From assembly GCA_947000775.1 (NCBI GenBank), contig CAMQGK010000008.1, positions 11,980,501 to 12,044,500 of the forward strand: DNA of 64,000 bases. The letters are read 5' to 3'. The notes under the pieces are model-generated. The model ran no database searches, was not told the origin of the DNA, and saw nothing but the letters and a program-made list of their open reading frames with translations. Below, in pieces: positions 42,878 to 55,075 of this stretch. The number at the start of each line of letters is the position of its first letter. Position 1 is the first letter of the stretch. Position numbers and translations under genes: made by a program. This DNA comes from Pterois miles. Its lineage: Eukaryota > Chordata > Actinopteri > Perciformes > Scorpaenidae.

Positions 42878-45800
42878 CCAGAGCGACGACGTGCGACGTG
42901 TGTTTGTGATGCAGCAGGAGTGCAGCGATGTACGGGTTACATCTGGACTTCAGGGGGCAGCTGGAGGGGCATATTTGGTTCAGCATGTATAGTTTAATGT
43001 ATAATAAGGCCGACTTCTGCCTCGCGTGCTGTTACACACACATTCATACAGGCTGCAGATGGTCTGGCAGCAACGTACACAATGAACCTACCTCTCATAC
43101 ACTTCATTATACATGCTACATTCATCGTTTTTTAATTTTAAAATGTGTTCAAGTCATAAGTCAAATAAAAATGAATGAATGGATTAAAATAAATTAAAGT
43201 ATGAGGATTTAGAACATTATGGCAAAATCTATGATGGACATCCTCGTGCTCTATTATGTGTCACAAATTGTTGCAGCAGTTTTTGAGTTAATGCCATTTG
43301 TTACACAGATTTGGTGCTAAATTTTACCATTTTTACTGTTTGAGAATTTATTTAAAAAATTTCAATAATCCCTCCAGAATACCACTAAGACACCAAGACC
43401 TTGAGAAACACCATCGAAAAAGCCATGATGTGATTTGGTATCAAAAACTTTTGACAGAGATTTCTGCAAGACTTGCATTTTTTGGCAATTGGAGGGCGAG
43501 TACCTCTATTCTGGAAACTGCTCAGAAACCCCCTTATTGTCAGTCTACCTAAGAAAGCCACCCATCCTCTGACAGCTCTAGGTCTCTAGTTTGTGGCTGT
43601 AAAGTTTCATGACATGTACAATCCTCTGATTTCCATGGTCTAAGAATTAAATACATTATGAAAAATTGTTCATGGAAAAAAAAACAACAGAACTTGCTAT
43701 GGTCAGTTCACACAACATACACAAAATATACCATAATCAAATCACTCAGGCTAAAAAGACAAAGGCTACTGTTATATTTATCAACTGGGCTATTTGCTCA
43801 ATATAAAACATCATTAAGAACCTGCTAATAAATCAGAAATAATTTTAATCAGAATAATTGAATTCATCAGAATCAATCTAACAATTATATAAACACAAGC
43901 CTATTAATTAGGCTAGCCTACAATTTGAATTTGATGGGTCATTATAGTATAGGCAGGAACCCTTTAATATTATATATATCCTTTTTTAACCAGGTAAAAA
44001 CTCATTGAGATTAATACCTCTTTTCCAAGAGTGACCTTGCCAAGAGGAACTGGCTTTTTATAAAATAAGAAACTGTTTTTTTTTTTTGTTTTTTTTAGTT
44101 TAATACTGTCATGACTTACTCACTTTTTAAAATTTGGTATATGATTTCATTCCATCTTTCACATGGCTGTAATTAGTGTCCCAGAGGACATCATTATATT
44201 TTCTTGTTATATATTCATAAAAATAAAACATTTGAAATATATCTGTTGAATGTTAAGTTATCATTGCCTTGCAGAAATCTGCTCTGTCTGTCTTTCTGCA
44301 GTCTTTCAATTTAAAAATAAAAATAACAATAATATAAATAATAATTGTGCTGGGTCGCCATCCAGTGGCAGCATGACTACAGTGCTGCAGGGACACAAGG
44401 CGAAAGAAGTGTCAAAAAAACAACTTTACCCATTACTGTACATTTCTGAAAGGAAATGGAACACACTTCTTGCACTGAATCATTATTACATTCAGTTACA
44501 TATTATATGCCTGAGTTAAACTTAAATATTTAGCTGATTTGTACGTATACAGTATATTAAGAGATCTAAATATTGCATCTCTGCCTATCACCATTCTAAA
44601 TGACTGCACGGCTCTTTTTCCTCCTCTTTGCACGCATCTAATGGCAACCTATTGGTGTCCATAATAAAGCAGCTGATTCAGCAAATTCAGTGCCTGTTCA
44701 GTGCCAAAATACTGTTGGTAATAAACATTTTCAGGAGGGGAATGGTCAAATGCAATCAGCACCAATAGTCTATGGAAACTACTATTCTGTTGAGGACTCT
44801 GGCGTATCTGACCCCATTGAATGACTACCTTTCCTCTTCCTCCCTCTAGAGTTTTATCTCTCTGATCATGCAGGTTTATTTTCATCTATTTGGATTTAAC
44901 TCCACAGTCACTGGCAAACACACCGTACAACTTGTCCAAATCCAAATAACTACTATTCAGTGGAGAACAACTGGACCAAGAAATTTACCCATTACATTCA
45001 AGAGTGAAGAAAGTAGTGACTGAGAGCCAAGAGTCACTTGAGGAATCGAAAGTTGTTCATTGGAGATGTCTAGTAATCTTGTCATGTCCCTGTAATTTCC
45101 CTGGAAACTGAAAACTGGAGCATGATGGCTAAAATTGGATTGATCACTTGGCTCTTAAACCATCCAACTGTAGACTGGGTTAACTTCAGTCATGAAACAG
45201 TCAGTAGGAGACAGTATAATACATTTTTCAACCAGCTGATCACCCTATTTTTTCCACCGAAATGACAGACAACGTTTGCAAACAGGGGTTTACAGATGTA
45301 GTTTTAAAGAGGTCTAGGAAACTAGGAATTTTCATATAAACCTATACAGTTTCTAAGTGGAAGTAGATGGGAAAAGTGGCGTCTAATGACCAACCAACAT
45401 GAGACACTCACACTATGGCACTTTTCTGAAGCATATTTGCCACGAAACAAACAGTATTCTAGTACTGGGATACACAATTCTTATTCACTTATTAGACATG
45501 AAAGTTAAATATTACCCCATTAGAAATAACATCTACAACTGAATTCAAATTGAAGCTGGTATCCATAAAAACACCACCCAAGCCTGATATTTTTGTTACA
45601 ACCAGAATAACAACAACCAGCCAATTTGAATTTGAATCCCCCTCCTCCAACCCCCACCCAGAGACCACCAGTGTACACACACACAGACTCAGGTCTGATA
45701 AAGAGGCTCTTGAACCCTGAGGAAGTTCGTGTTCGGTCTTTCAGGGGGACAATGCTTACGTCTGAATACAACCTTGAACTCAGCCCCCCTCCTCTCTGGT

Positions 45801-46718
45801 TCCCCTCTCTCATTACTGGACCATTCTTCCTCCCGGCTCACTTTCTCCAGGGTCCTTCTCTTGTTTTTCTCTCCCTCCCTTTCTTTCAGGGGTTTGGGCT
45901 GAGTCCTTTCCAGTGGGGAAGTCCAGGCCTTCTCTCTCTCTCTCACAACGCTGACCGACTCCAAACGTCTTGTCTGCGGAGCTTCATTAGAATTCATTTG
46001 TTTGAATAGCTTCATTTCTCCTTCAGTCGCTCCCTTCCTCTGTCCTCTTTGGCAGCTTGGGGGAAATGCTGCATATTTGCATAAAAATATCCTTTACTTC
46101 ACCTTTATTAACTGCACTGTTTGTGTGCGTGTGTTGTTACTGTGTGGAAGTTTACAAGTATGTGAACTGAGGTCCTGAAGATCAACGAACATCTGAGATG
46201 CAAACACACGCATGCATCAAGGAGAGGGATGAAATGCAATACAGGGTCATGCAATATAACCACTGCATGTACAGTTTAGACACACACACATACAGCAGAG
46301 CCTTGTGAGGAAACCAGACACAAAATGGCCGGAGACAGAGAGGCAGGCAGGCCAAAATTAATGCCATGAGTCTGCGAGCTCAGAACTAATGACAGGCTGC
46401 CATGCCGAGGAGGGGCGGAGAAGAGAGGGATGAAGGATGGAGGGACGAATAAGGAGGACAGAGAGTCTATGAGGGGCTGTTGTTGCTGCTTAGACCAGAT
46501 AGTCGAGGCCGAAGATATACAGCATTAGTAAAATGAGAAAAGATGGGGGAGAGGGGGTCAATGAGAGCCGCAAATAGAATGACATTTTAAAAAGAGACAG
46601 AGAAACAGAGAGTTGTCTAGTTTATACAGTAAGTGGTCAGGAGAATAGAAAAGAGAAGCTCAGCTGGAGGCAGCAGCCCTAATAGCTGTCCAATGCTGCT
46701 ATAAAAGGATATAGATAG

Positions 46719-46749
<31 letters not shown>

Positions 46750-46897
46750 ACATCCAGCAGTAATAAGCCGATGGCTAGAGCACAATGAGCTCAGGGTCTT
46801 TTTAGGAAAGTGGAGCAGGCCTTGGAAGGTTTACTTTGCTTATTACACTACGATTAGTCCACAGACGGTGGCTTTGTTCAGCCACAGAGTGACGCAC
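42878..46897. other. intergenic, no gene seen
   Basis: A fragment of a known fish repeat (aaccaggtaaaaactcattgagatta, near 43,989-44,050) and CT-rich blocks at 45,775-45,960. Longer open frames at 45.6-46.0 kb follow the skewed composition on both strands and show no family motif. Confidence 0.5.
46718..46747. repeat. (AC)n microsatellite
   Basis: A dinucleotide run of about 30 bases. Confidence 0.9.
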
Positions 46898-47392
46898 TGA
46901 TCCGACTTTTTCAGTCCTGATACCGATAGCGATATGTGGGCTTTGGGTATCGGCCGATACCGTGTACCAATCAGATAACAGTGTTGATAATATATGATAA
47001 TAATGTTAATAAGCTGTATACCTCACTGGGATCATTCCTTTATGTGTAAGGCAACATCACACTTGATTTAAACATTGCTTTACTAACTTTGTAAAACAAA
47101 ATGTGACAAATAAATACATAAATATAAATTTTGTGATTTTTTTGTTTATTATTAAAATATTACATGTAAAAAAATCTCCAACATTATGCAATAATTTAGG
47201 TGTAAAGCTTTTTAATGCAATTACATTAAATTAGTCAAAATTGAAACAGGAACTAAAATGCAAGCAGTATATACTGTAGATAGTATATAAACATAGAACT
47301 GAACTGAATAGATCGACCTCATTGTCACCGATATCCGATCTAGTTATTTGAGTCAGTATTGGCCCAATACCTAATCTGGTATCAGTGCATAA
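46898..47392. repeat. dispersed repeat, family R1 copy (opposite orientation)
   Basis: Starts gatccgactttttcagtcctgataccgatag and ends ttgagtcagtattggcccaatacc, the reverse complement of the ends of the 470-950 copy. Confidence 0.55.
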
Positions 47393-47833
47393 CAAGGACA
47401 AGGACTGAATCAGATACTTATATATAAACACAAACTGCCCTGAAAGACCCTGACTCAGTGGACACACACATCCCATTGAATGTCTTCTAACCCCTTGACC
47501 CGGGTTGACAGCACCCTGTGTTCCCTCCTCACTGTAAAGAGAGGTCCAGTGACAAAAACATAAAATGGACATATGAGACTGCAAACAGGCCAGCTGCTGA
47601 TTCATGGTGCATCACTTGCTGTTAGTTTAGGAAGCGCTTGATTTATGCAGCAGTTTCCTATGAGTGGAGCATTTTAAACACCAATACCGCAATCAATCAG
47701 GTTCAGTTATCCTGGCTCCACTTCCACACCTCCAAAGCTCACAAATGAACAGTTTATATCCGGACCAGATCAGATCAAGTGAATGGCTCACGTGCCTTCG
47801 CAAAGCTCGTCTCACGACTGCGGGTTACTGGAC

Positions 47834-48016
47834 CATTCATCTATCCATCTGCAACCACTTATCCAGTTAGGGGTTGCGTCATCAATTAAGCTGCATGTCT
47901 TTGGACTGTGGGAGGAACTCGGAGAACGCGGCGAACATGCAAACTCCACACATTCAAACCTGTGACCCCCTTGTTGTGAGGCAACAGTACTAACCACTGC
48001 ACCACCGTGCAGCCCC
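47834..48016 (-). mobile_element. third SINE type, truncated copy
   Basis: Reverse complement of the same family: catctatccatct tail, ctttggactgtgggaggaa and gtactaaccactgcaccac head. It lacks much of the body. Confidence 0.6.
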
Positions 48017-48284
48017 AGTACTGGACCAGTTTCAGAAATTCATGTCCCAATTAATCACTCTGACACAAAAACCTGAGAAAGTAAGGTCCAGGTTGAAAAT
48101 ACCCTTTAAGGTGATAAACGGCTACTGTTTCTTATCTGTTTCAACAGCATATCTATCTATTTCGCCTGTAATTGCTACATGAGCCTCACATTAAAGATTA
48201 GTTGAGCATATTCAATAAAATAAAAAAGTGCATGAAATGCAGCTGCCACCTGAACCTGACCCGTTGCAGTGCCAGATTCAGTGC

Positions 48285-48429
48285 AGATGCTGGCAGCAGA
48301 TGCTACACCAGCAGCTGAGGAACTACAGGAAGAACAAGCGAAGGGTGATGCCATGGAGGATGCAGGCTCAGAAGAGCAGGAAGATGATAGTGAGCCTGCC
48401 ACACGGCCATCAGCAGATGAAGTGTCTGG
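48285..48429 (+). other. candidate acidic coding segment, unidentified
   Basis: The plus strand is open and reads VQMLAADATPAAEELQEEQA onward into EDAGSEEQEDDSEPATRPSA, with codon-like composition, an AG acceptor-like site (cccgttgcag) upstream and GTAAGG downstream. I do not recognise it. It abuts the left arm of an inverted repeat and may belong to a mobile element or a lost exon. Confidence 0.25.
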
Positions 48430-49137
48430 TAAGGGTTAAATCAGCAGCAAGTGGACATGTTAGAATCTTCAAGACGTTTCACTTCTCGTGGGGGCGGCAG
48501 TAGCTCAGTCTGTAGGGAGTTGGCTTGGGAACCGGAGGGTCACCGGTTCAAGTCCCGACATGGACCAAAAACTGAGTGTGAACTGGTAGCTGGAGAGGTG
48601 CCAGTTTACCTCTTGGGCACTGTCGAGGTGCCCCTGAGCAAGGCACCAAACCCCCAACTGCTCAGGGCGCTTGTCTGGAGCAGCCCCCTCACTCTGACAT
48701 CTCTCCATTACTGCATGTATGTGTGTTTCAGGTCTGCATGTACCATGTATGAGTTTAACAGAGTGTAAAATTGAATTTCCCCATTGTGGGACTAATAAAG
48801 GTAGATCTTCTTCTTCTTCTTCTTCTTCAACAAGCTTCTTCAGATCTGACTCACTGGCAGGGGAACCCACAAATTTAAGCTCTGTGGGGTCGTTAGCAGG
48901 ATAATAGAAGTCACTCAATACACTGATGCTCCTTTGAGTCATCTGATGCCTCATGTGAACGAATGTCCAGTGAGGTCAGGTGTGAATGGTGGTTTACAGG
49001 TGATGCCTAAGGCCTCCTCCTCTGTTGAGTGATGGCTTCTCTACTTTGACAGAGATGGCCTCTTTCACTCCTCTTTAAACCTGAAACGTCTTAACGAATC
49101 TAAACGAAGTCCAGCTGCTGCTGATTTAACCCTTACT
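48427..49137. repeat. inverted-repeat element interrupted by a SINE
   Basis: gtaagggttaaatcagcagcaagtggac..agaatcttcaagacgtttca (48,427-48,482) has a reverse-complement partner at 49,083-49,135 (gaaacgtcttaacgaatc..gctgctgatttaacccttact). A tRNA SINE sits between the arms, and a minus-strand open stretch (48,848-48,954, with SVLSDFYYPANDP) of unknown nature. Confidence 0.6.
48490..48828 (+). mobile_element. tRNA-derived SINE, copy 2
   Basis: Same family and orientation as the copy at 2,273, differing by scattered substitutions and a short deletion near the 3' end; it ends in aataaagg and a (CTT)n tail. It sits inside the inverted-repeat element at 48,427-49,135. Confidence 0.88.
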
Positions 49138-49440
49138 CGGGTACTATGACCTGGATGACTGAGAACATTCACACAGAGGATGAAGTGCCGTCTGTGAGGA
49201 GGTCAACCCGGGCAATGAAACCTTGAGAAATGCTCACATACTGTATATCCACCTAGAACAACCTTCATATCTGAAGGCCAGCAGCAAACCTAATGTGTGC
49301 CTGTGTGTGCTTGGACTTGTACTAGTACACAGTGACTTAAAAGGCATTCAGTTGTAAAAATACAACATACTGTACAGTGATAATCAGAATTAGACTCATG
49401 AGAGCTACACAAACACTTTATATTTTAGGAGGAGAACTTG

Positions 49441-49577
49441 GTTTAGGGTTAGGGTAAGGTTAGATTTAGGTTGAGGTTAGGGTTAGGGTAAGGTTAGATT
49501 TAGGTTGAGGTTAGGGTTAGGGTAAGGTTAGATTTAGGTTGAGGATAGGGTTAGGGTAAGGTTAGATTTAGGTTGAG
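49441..49577. repeat. 34-bp tandem array with TTAGGG units
   Basis: Four head-to-tail copies of a 34-bp unit (gttagggttagggtaaggtt + agatttaggttgag), the first one base longer. An interstitial minisatellite, part of the R5 repeat family. Confidence 0.92.
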
Positions 49578-49654
49578 GTGCAGTTAGGGTTAGGTTAAGT
49601 CTCCAGGAAATGAATGTAAGTCAATGTAATGTCCTCAAAAGTCATGGCAACCTG

Positions 49655-49769
<115 letters not shown>

Positions 49770-50417
49770 AACCAGTAAGAGTGATGGATAAATACACTTT
49801 AATAACACACCAGTGAGTCAGTAAAGAGGCAGACAGGCCTGCAGCTGTTTGACTGGCTGAAGGGAGCAGTATAGATTATTGATGATCAGATCTAATCACA
49901 GGGATCAGTCCTGAATATTTAAGGACAGCATACAGTGTAAGTGAATGTTAAATAGTGGCATACTACAAAATACCTCTGTAATAAATGACCAGGTGGGTAG
50001 TGTGCTGAAAATGAAAATACAAGAAAAGGGTGTAGATGTGAGTGAAACTGTAACCTCTTGTGTTTAGCTACCACTTTAAAAAACATTGTTTCTTTATACT
50101 TTTACTCCTGACTCAGCATTGTTTTTTTTGTTGATTCATTCAAGAATACTCATTCGCCAAAGAGCAGCTGTCTCACTATTATTGATCCAAGCGTTTCTTC
50201 ATTCCAGTCTGTGTCTGCCCACTTTATGAAGCGAGGAAGAAGAGAAGAGTCAGCGAGTAAACGAGTCAGTATGAGGAGTGAGAAGTTGGGAATTACACAT
50301 TGTGATTGTAATTAAAGGACAAAAACAGTAGAAGTTTTGAAAGAACTTGGTTTGGATGATAGTGTTGGAGGAATGTGTCCGTGCTGTGTGTTTGTGTTGG
50401 TAGTGAGGGTATGGTAC

Positions 50418-50503
50418 CTTCTCCCACAGTGTGTATACACAGGGCTCATATAGGCAGTAAAAGGTCTGCTCCAGACTGGATGGCATCACTTTTCCAGCTC
50501 CAC
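50418..50503 (-). pseudogene. dynein heavy chain relic exon D (dnah2-like)
   Basis: Between an acceptor (CCCAG) and a donor (GTACCA) the minus strand reads VMPSSLEQTFYCLYEPCVYT then LWEK. DNAH2 has VMSTSLEEIYNCIFDAHVPP then LWGK near its C-terminus. The frame here is open, but joining it to relic C in phase gives a stop 18 codons in. Further C-terminal exons were not found below this point. Confidence 0.6.
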
Positions 50504-50509
50504 CTGGGA

Positions 50510-53440
50510 CAAACTAACACACAAAAACACACATTTTCAGCTGTCAATCCGTCACCTCAACCCCCATGTATAGCAGAAATGTGGTTGCCACCCTGTCTAA
50601 TCTGGATCTACTGGAACTGTTCAGTAATTCACTCATATAAAAAAATATAAAAAGATTCAGTTCATACAAAAGGAATGTAAAATATGTGTGAGGGTGTGGT
50701 AGACACCTATAGTGGCTTATATAAAAAAACACACCCAAAGGACATACAATAGGTAAAAATACTACCATGACAAAAATCACCAGTACATTTTAGATATTAG
50801 TGCTCAAAACATTCACATATAAAGTAAAAATAGAGTTTCAAAGAGTGATCTTTTTTGTTGTCAGCAGAGCATTTCTAAATCTCTTTTTATACATATACAA
50901 TGGCACAGCGGAATCAGTTAAATGGATATTTTCACTCAAGATTCAAGATACCTCCACGAAATTTGATAGAAAACTGACAACAAGCTATTTTATACAAAGG
51001 AAGATAAATATTCTCAGCCTGTCTGGTTGGGTATTTATGGAAATGAGTCGTTAACAAAATAATATTTAAAACAATGAGGTAAATCTGAATCCTTATATCC
51101 CGCCTTAAAGACAAATGTACAGGTTTGAAGAATGCTGATGTCAGATATAAGTGTCAATAAGTGCCTTTTGTTTTTTAGTCAATAAGTGGTCCACTTGGTA
51201 TAGCAGCATTTAAAATAAACAGTTTCTGTAGAAGCAATATTTTGTTTAGATAAGCTGGAAAAGTACTTGCCCATACAATATTACAGTATATTAAACATGG
51301 ATTAATTAAACTATAATATAATGTCAACAGCAAGTTAAAAGCTCTTATTTTTCTCAGAATCCCAAGAGATTTTCTGACCTAACTGCAGAAAAAAACAACC
51401 TGATTTCTTCAGTAGAGTTTGTCATCTATCAGAGTACCTACAAAATGTTGATGGAACTTGAATTATTTCATTCAATACAGATAATGTCGTTCACTAAAGA
51501 GTTGTCAAATTTCTATTTGGGGAATAAAGCTTAGTGTCATCTGCAAAGAGTGATAGAAATGTGATGTGCGAAGCTGCAGCAAGATCCTGTATATAAATAA
51601 GAAATAATAAAGGTTGGAATAAAAAGGGGACCCACAAAAATGACAAACCATCATAAACCAATTCCCAATATACATCTTTGGATGAGTGAATTTGTGCATG
51701 CTTGTGGTCATTTCCGCATCACCTCATATTATCTTGAATAGGTAAACCAGCTATTTTGAGGAGATAAACGTTCACAAACTTTGTTTTATGCATGTGTTAT
51801 TGAAAACATATATACATACTAAATACTTTAAAAATTAGATCAAATAAAATGCATTCAGGCGGAGTTAACAGGCTCTCGTTTTTTTTCCTCTCATCAGTAA
51901 AACAAACAGAATGTACGCCAGCCTCTCATATTGTTTCAATGTTACACAGTAAGTAGACTACAATTATAAGAGCAATGTGAACTTTGCAGCTCCCTTATGT
52001 AGCTCAAATTTTTATTCATTTTTAGACTTTTTAATATATGTATTCTGCCAATAGTGTGCATCTCTTTTTATTCATTATGCATATTTTTAATGCATTGATC
52101 TTATTTATTTTGCTACTTGACTGAAAGAACTGCACAAGAATTCCAGCGCCCTTGTACGCTGCACCTGAACAAAAGCCAAATAAAAGTCTTGTGTCTTGAA
52201 TCAAAGGTGTGTTGCAGATAGAAATGTTAAATAAAAGAATATGGAGGAAATTCTGCTAATTTGTCTGACGAGCCTCAGTCTTTGGAAATGACTGACACAC
52301 ACTAAATCCTGGTGGTTCTCTCTTGGAGTCACATTTACATATCCATTATTCCACATCTCCTGGATTATTAATGTTGTTTACTTGTATTTATGTAAACAAG
52401 TATTGGAGTATTCCATCAATATTCAGATTTCTTACCTTACTTGACAGCATGCAGCACACAAATGGACAAACATGAACGTAGACTTACCCAAACACATAAA
52501 TAAATGTTTGTAAAGTTCAGATCAAGTTCATATATGAACCTGTGCAAGTGTAATGCTCTCTGTGCAAGGTTGTTTACATCCTCTTCGGCCAAAAGAGCAG
52601 ATTGGTGGCAAATAAACCTGTGGTGCATGAAGAATTTGACGATGACATTATTAGATCTTTGGCTCCAGATACTGTTTCACCTGGATGACTGAGAATCATA
52701 ACATTTTATGATTTTTTGAAATGAATAACTAGTTGCCATAGTTCCATCTAAATATAATGTGTAAGTGCATCATGTGCATTATGAGTGTGTTTGGCTGTTA
52801 AGGCTTCACACATTAATCACGCCATAACAGCATGAATACAAAAAAAAATCCGCAAGACCTCAATTCATCTGTTTTTTTGTAAATAAGCAATTGCACTTTA
52901 TCTGCCTCACCAGCAGCATGGCCCAGCCTTAAATCTTTTTGAGAGTGGTCGGTTAGAAATAAAGTGAGGGGACAAGGGTGCCTGTGTGCATTCGTGTAAG
53001 TGATTAAATGAAAAAAAGCAATGACTAAGTGTTCCTGTCAGCGTTCATCAGGCTGCCACTGTGTCTGTATTTCCTAGTGTGTAATAATCGAACAGTCCAC
53101 TTGGTGGTGCTGGCACTCTGCGACCATGAGGGGCTTCGGTGGGGAGTGGAAGTGGCCTCTGTCAGCTGTTGTGCAGCCGCAGTGCGCTTCCTCAGTGTCT
53201 TCGTCAGCGGGCACAAATACATATTTGTATTTATCTAAAAAGCGGTGCATATAGTACGTTCATACTAGGTATTAAAATTGTAGCATTGCTTGAAAGTGCA
53301 ATTCATAATTTATTTTGTCTAAACATATGTGCTGATTTAAAGAGGGACTGGTTGTAGTATCACATAAATATATAATATTATGCCCAAATACAACTAGCTG
53401 TGGCTGAAAAATAAATATGTATGTCTGAATACAGCGTCTT
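50510..53440. other. intergenic, between relic exons C and D
   Basis: AT-rich. No further dynein-like segment, RNA gene or clear mobile element was recognised. Confidence 0.45.
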
Positions 53441-53442
53441 AC

Positions 53443-53570
53443 CTGGAGAATGTGTGGTTTACGGCAGCATCACACATCTGTTTCACGACCTCCGTGACCC
53501 CAGCGATGAGGTACTTCAGTGCATCCCAAGAACTCTTCTCATACTCATCCAGGTACAGACTGTCATTCAC
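53443..53570 (-). pseudogene. dynein heavy chain relic exon C (dnah2-like)
   Basis: Acceptor CCCAG and donor GTAAGA are intact. The minus strand reads VNDSLYLDEYEKSSWDALKY then LIAG; DNAH2 has LYLDEYEETPWDALKYLIAG at the start of the C-terminal motor region, 17 of 20 identical. After Gly-Val the match goes on only in a shifted frame as GGRETDV followed by TGA where DNAH2 has GGHVTDDW, so a Trp codon has become a stop. The unshifted frame happens to stay open. Segments of the upstream consensus between NDS and LYLDEYE are missing. Confidence 0.72.
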
Positions 53571-53574
53571 CTGG

Positions 53575-54855
53575 GGGGGCATCAGGACCATGATCTTAAC
53601 AGACTGACTTTGAGATACAGACCAAGAAGCACGTTAAAAACTCTCTGCTGCAGAAAGAACAGAAAATGCTGCAGAAAAAACAGAAAAGAGGAAGCTGTTT
53701 TAACAACGTAGAATGAGAAGGATTTACTCTCATACATTTGAACTAGATTGTCATTACCCATTCATCTCTCTGGCCCTCACCCTGACAGAGTATAAAATGG
53801 CCTTTCTGCCTTTAGCTAAGTCTATATTGTGTTTTAGAGCAGATTAATGACAAAGAAAGCACCAGCCACACATAAAATCCAATCAATCATCACTGCCACA
53901 ACCTCATCATAGTCATCATCGGCACTCAATCATCGAGCAGTTCAACCAATGTCTTCACTGTGCTGCTGGCAGCTCATCTGATGGCAGATATGCCAATAAC
54001 TGTCACTGTTTAACTGTCTCCTTCAGAATCGTGAAGCAATAGACAACGTTCCAGAGCAGCTGTAGAAAAATATTAATGCTATGAGGAAAGCTATGTTTGG
54101 GATTGCTTTGCTGTGCTCCATAAATGTACATGCTTCAATTTATATTTTCATATGTTCATATGGGTTTTTATAGACAACTAGACAATAAAAACACATGCTG
54201 TTGAGTGAAGAGCTGTTTGTTTGAGTGAGATTTTTACACCTTTAGCTGATCCCGACGCCAGACTCCAGGACACAGAGAGGTGACTCTTGTGGACAGCTCC
54301 TGATGATGAAATGATGTCCAATATACACATTCCAGAAGAAGAGCAGATTAAAAATACAGACATGGGGAACATGGGGAGCAAGAAAGAGGTACAACATGCA
54401 ACAAAGGTCCCTAATCAGGATGAAACCAGGGTCGTTGCTTTGATCAGGTCGGTCAGCGTCTGAACCACTGGGCTACCATGATGCCTGCCTATGCTCTTGC
54501 ACGTTTTTGGATACCTCGACATTCTTAGTAAGTGCTGGCTATGACTGTACTCAAGCCTAATGAGAGATCAAATGAATCAATCAAGTGCATAATGTAAAGA
54601 ATATTACAGTGTGTAGAGGTCAAAGCAGCCTACTCACGACTTGTTTTATAAATCAAGGCATTTTCTTTCAAGCTGAGCAACTGAAAGAATTAAAAAAAAC
54701 AATGAGGAACTGGCTCTCGGCTGCATTTTTTGTGGGATGACCAAACCCTAATTAAGTCAATGTTTATATGCAGAAGCTTGTTTCAATAGATCAGTATAAC
54801 ATTATTTATTTTGAATAACTGCTCTGTTATAAAACTCTATATAAGGAGTGGACGT
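53575..54855. other. intergenic, no feature recognised
   Basis: No coding similarity or well-defined repeat seen. Confidence 0.45.
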
Positions 54856-54859
54856 ACTC

Positions 54860-55075
54860 ACTGTGGTGTCACTCATTGGTTTGCGGACTATGGTTTTGAG
54901 GCCTTAAGTTTGGCAGTTTGGCCATCGCCATGTTGGTTTTTGGATGTCGCCATGTTGGTTTTTGGCAGGTACCATCTTGATTTTTGGCTGTCACCATCTT
55001 AGTTTTTGGCCATCGGTATCTTGGTTTCTGGCTGTCGGCATCTTCATTTTTTGACTGTCGCAATCTCGATTTTTG
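54860..55075. repeat. minisatellite in dispersed repeat, family R4 (opposite orientation)
   Basis: tggtgtcactcattggtttgcggac is followed by seven or so units of accatcttgatttttggctgtc type, the reverse complement of the 18-kb copy. Confidence 0.75.

Noticed and set aside
45626..46015. Overlapping long open frames on both strands
   Set aside because: Highly CT-rich sequence; no splice sites, conserved motif or start context.
48505..48954. A 149-codon minus-strand open frame
   Set aside because: Most of it is the antisense of the SINE and its (CTT)n tail (poly-Glu).
49441..49577. Telomere or telomere-fusion site
   Set aside because: The unit is 34 bp with degenerate TTAGGG words and it belongs to a dispersed repeat family.
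52437..52628. Possible further dynein relic exon between C and D
   Set aside because: The translation (LAEEDVNNLAQRALHL) does not resemble any part of a dynein heavy chain that I know and lacks splice borders.
53443..53570. Exon of an unknown novel protein
   Set aside because: The first 24 codons and the shifted continuation both match dynein heavy chain, so a decayed dynein exon explains it better.
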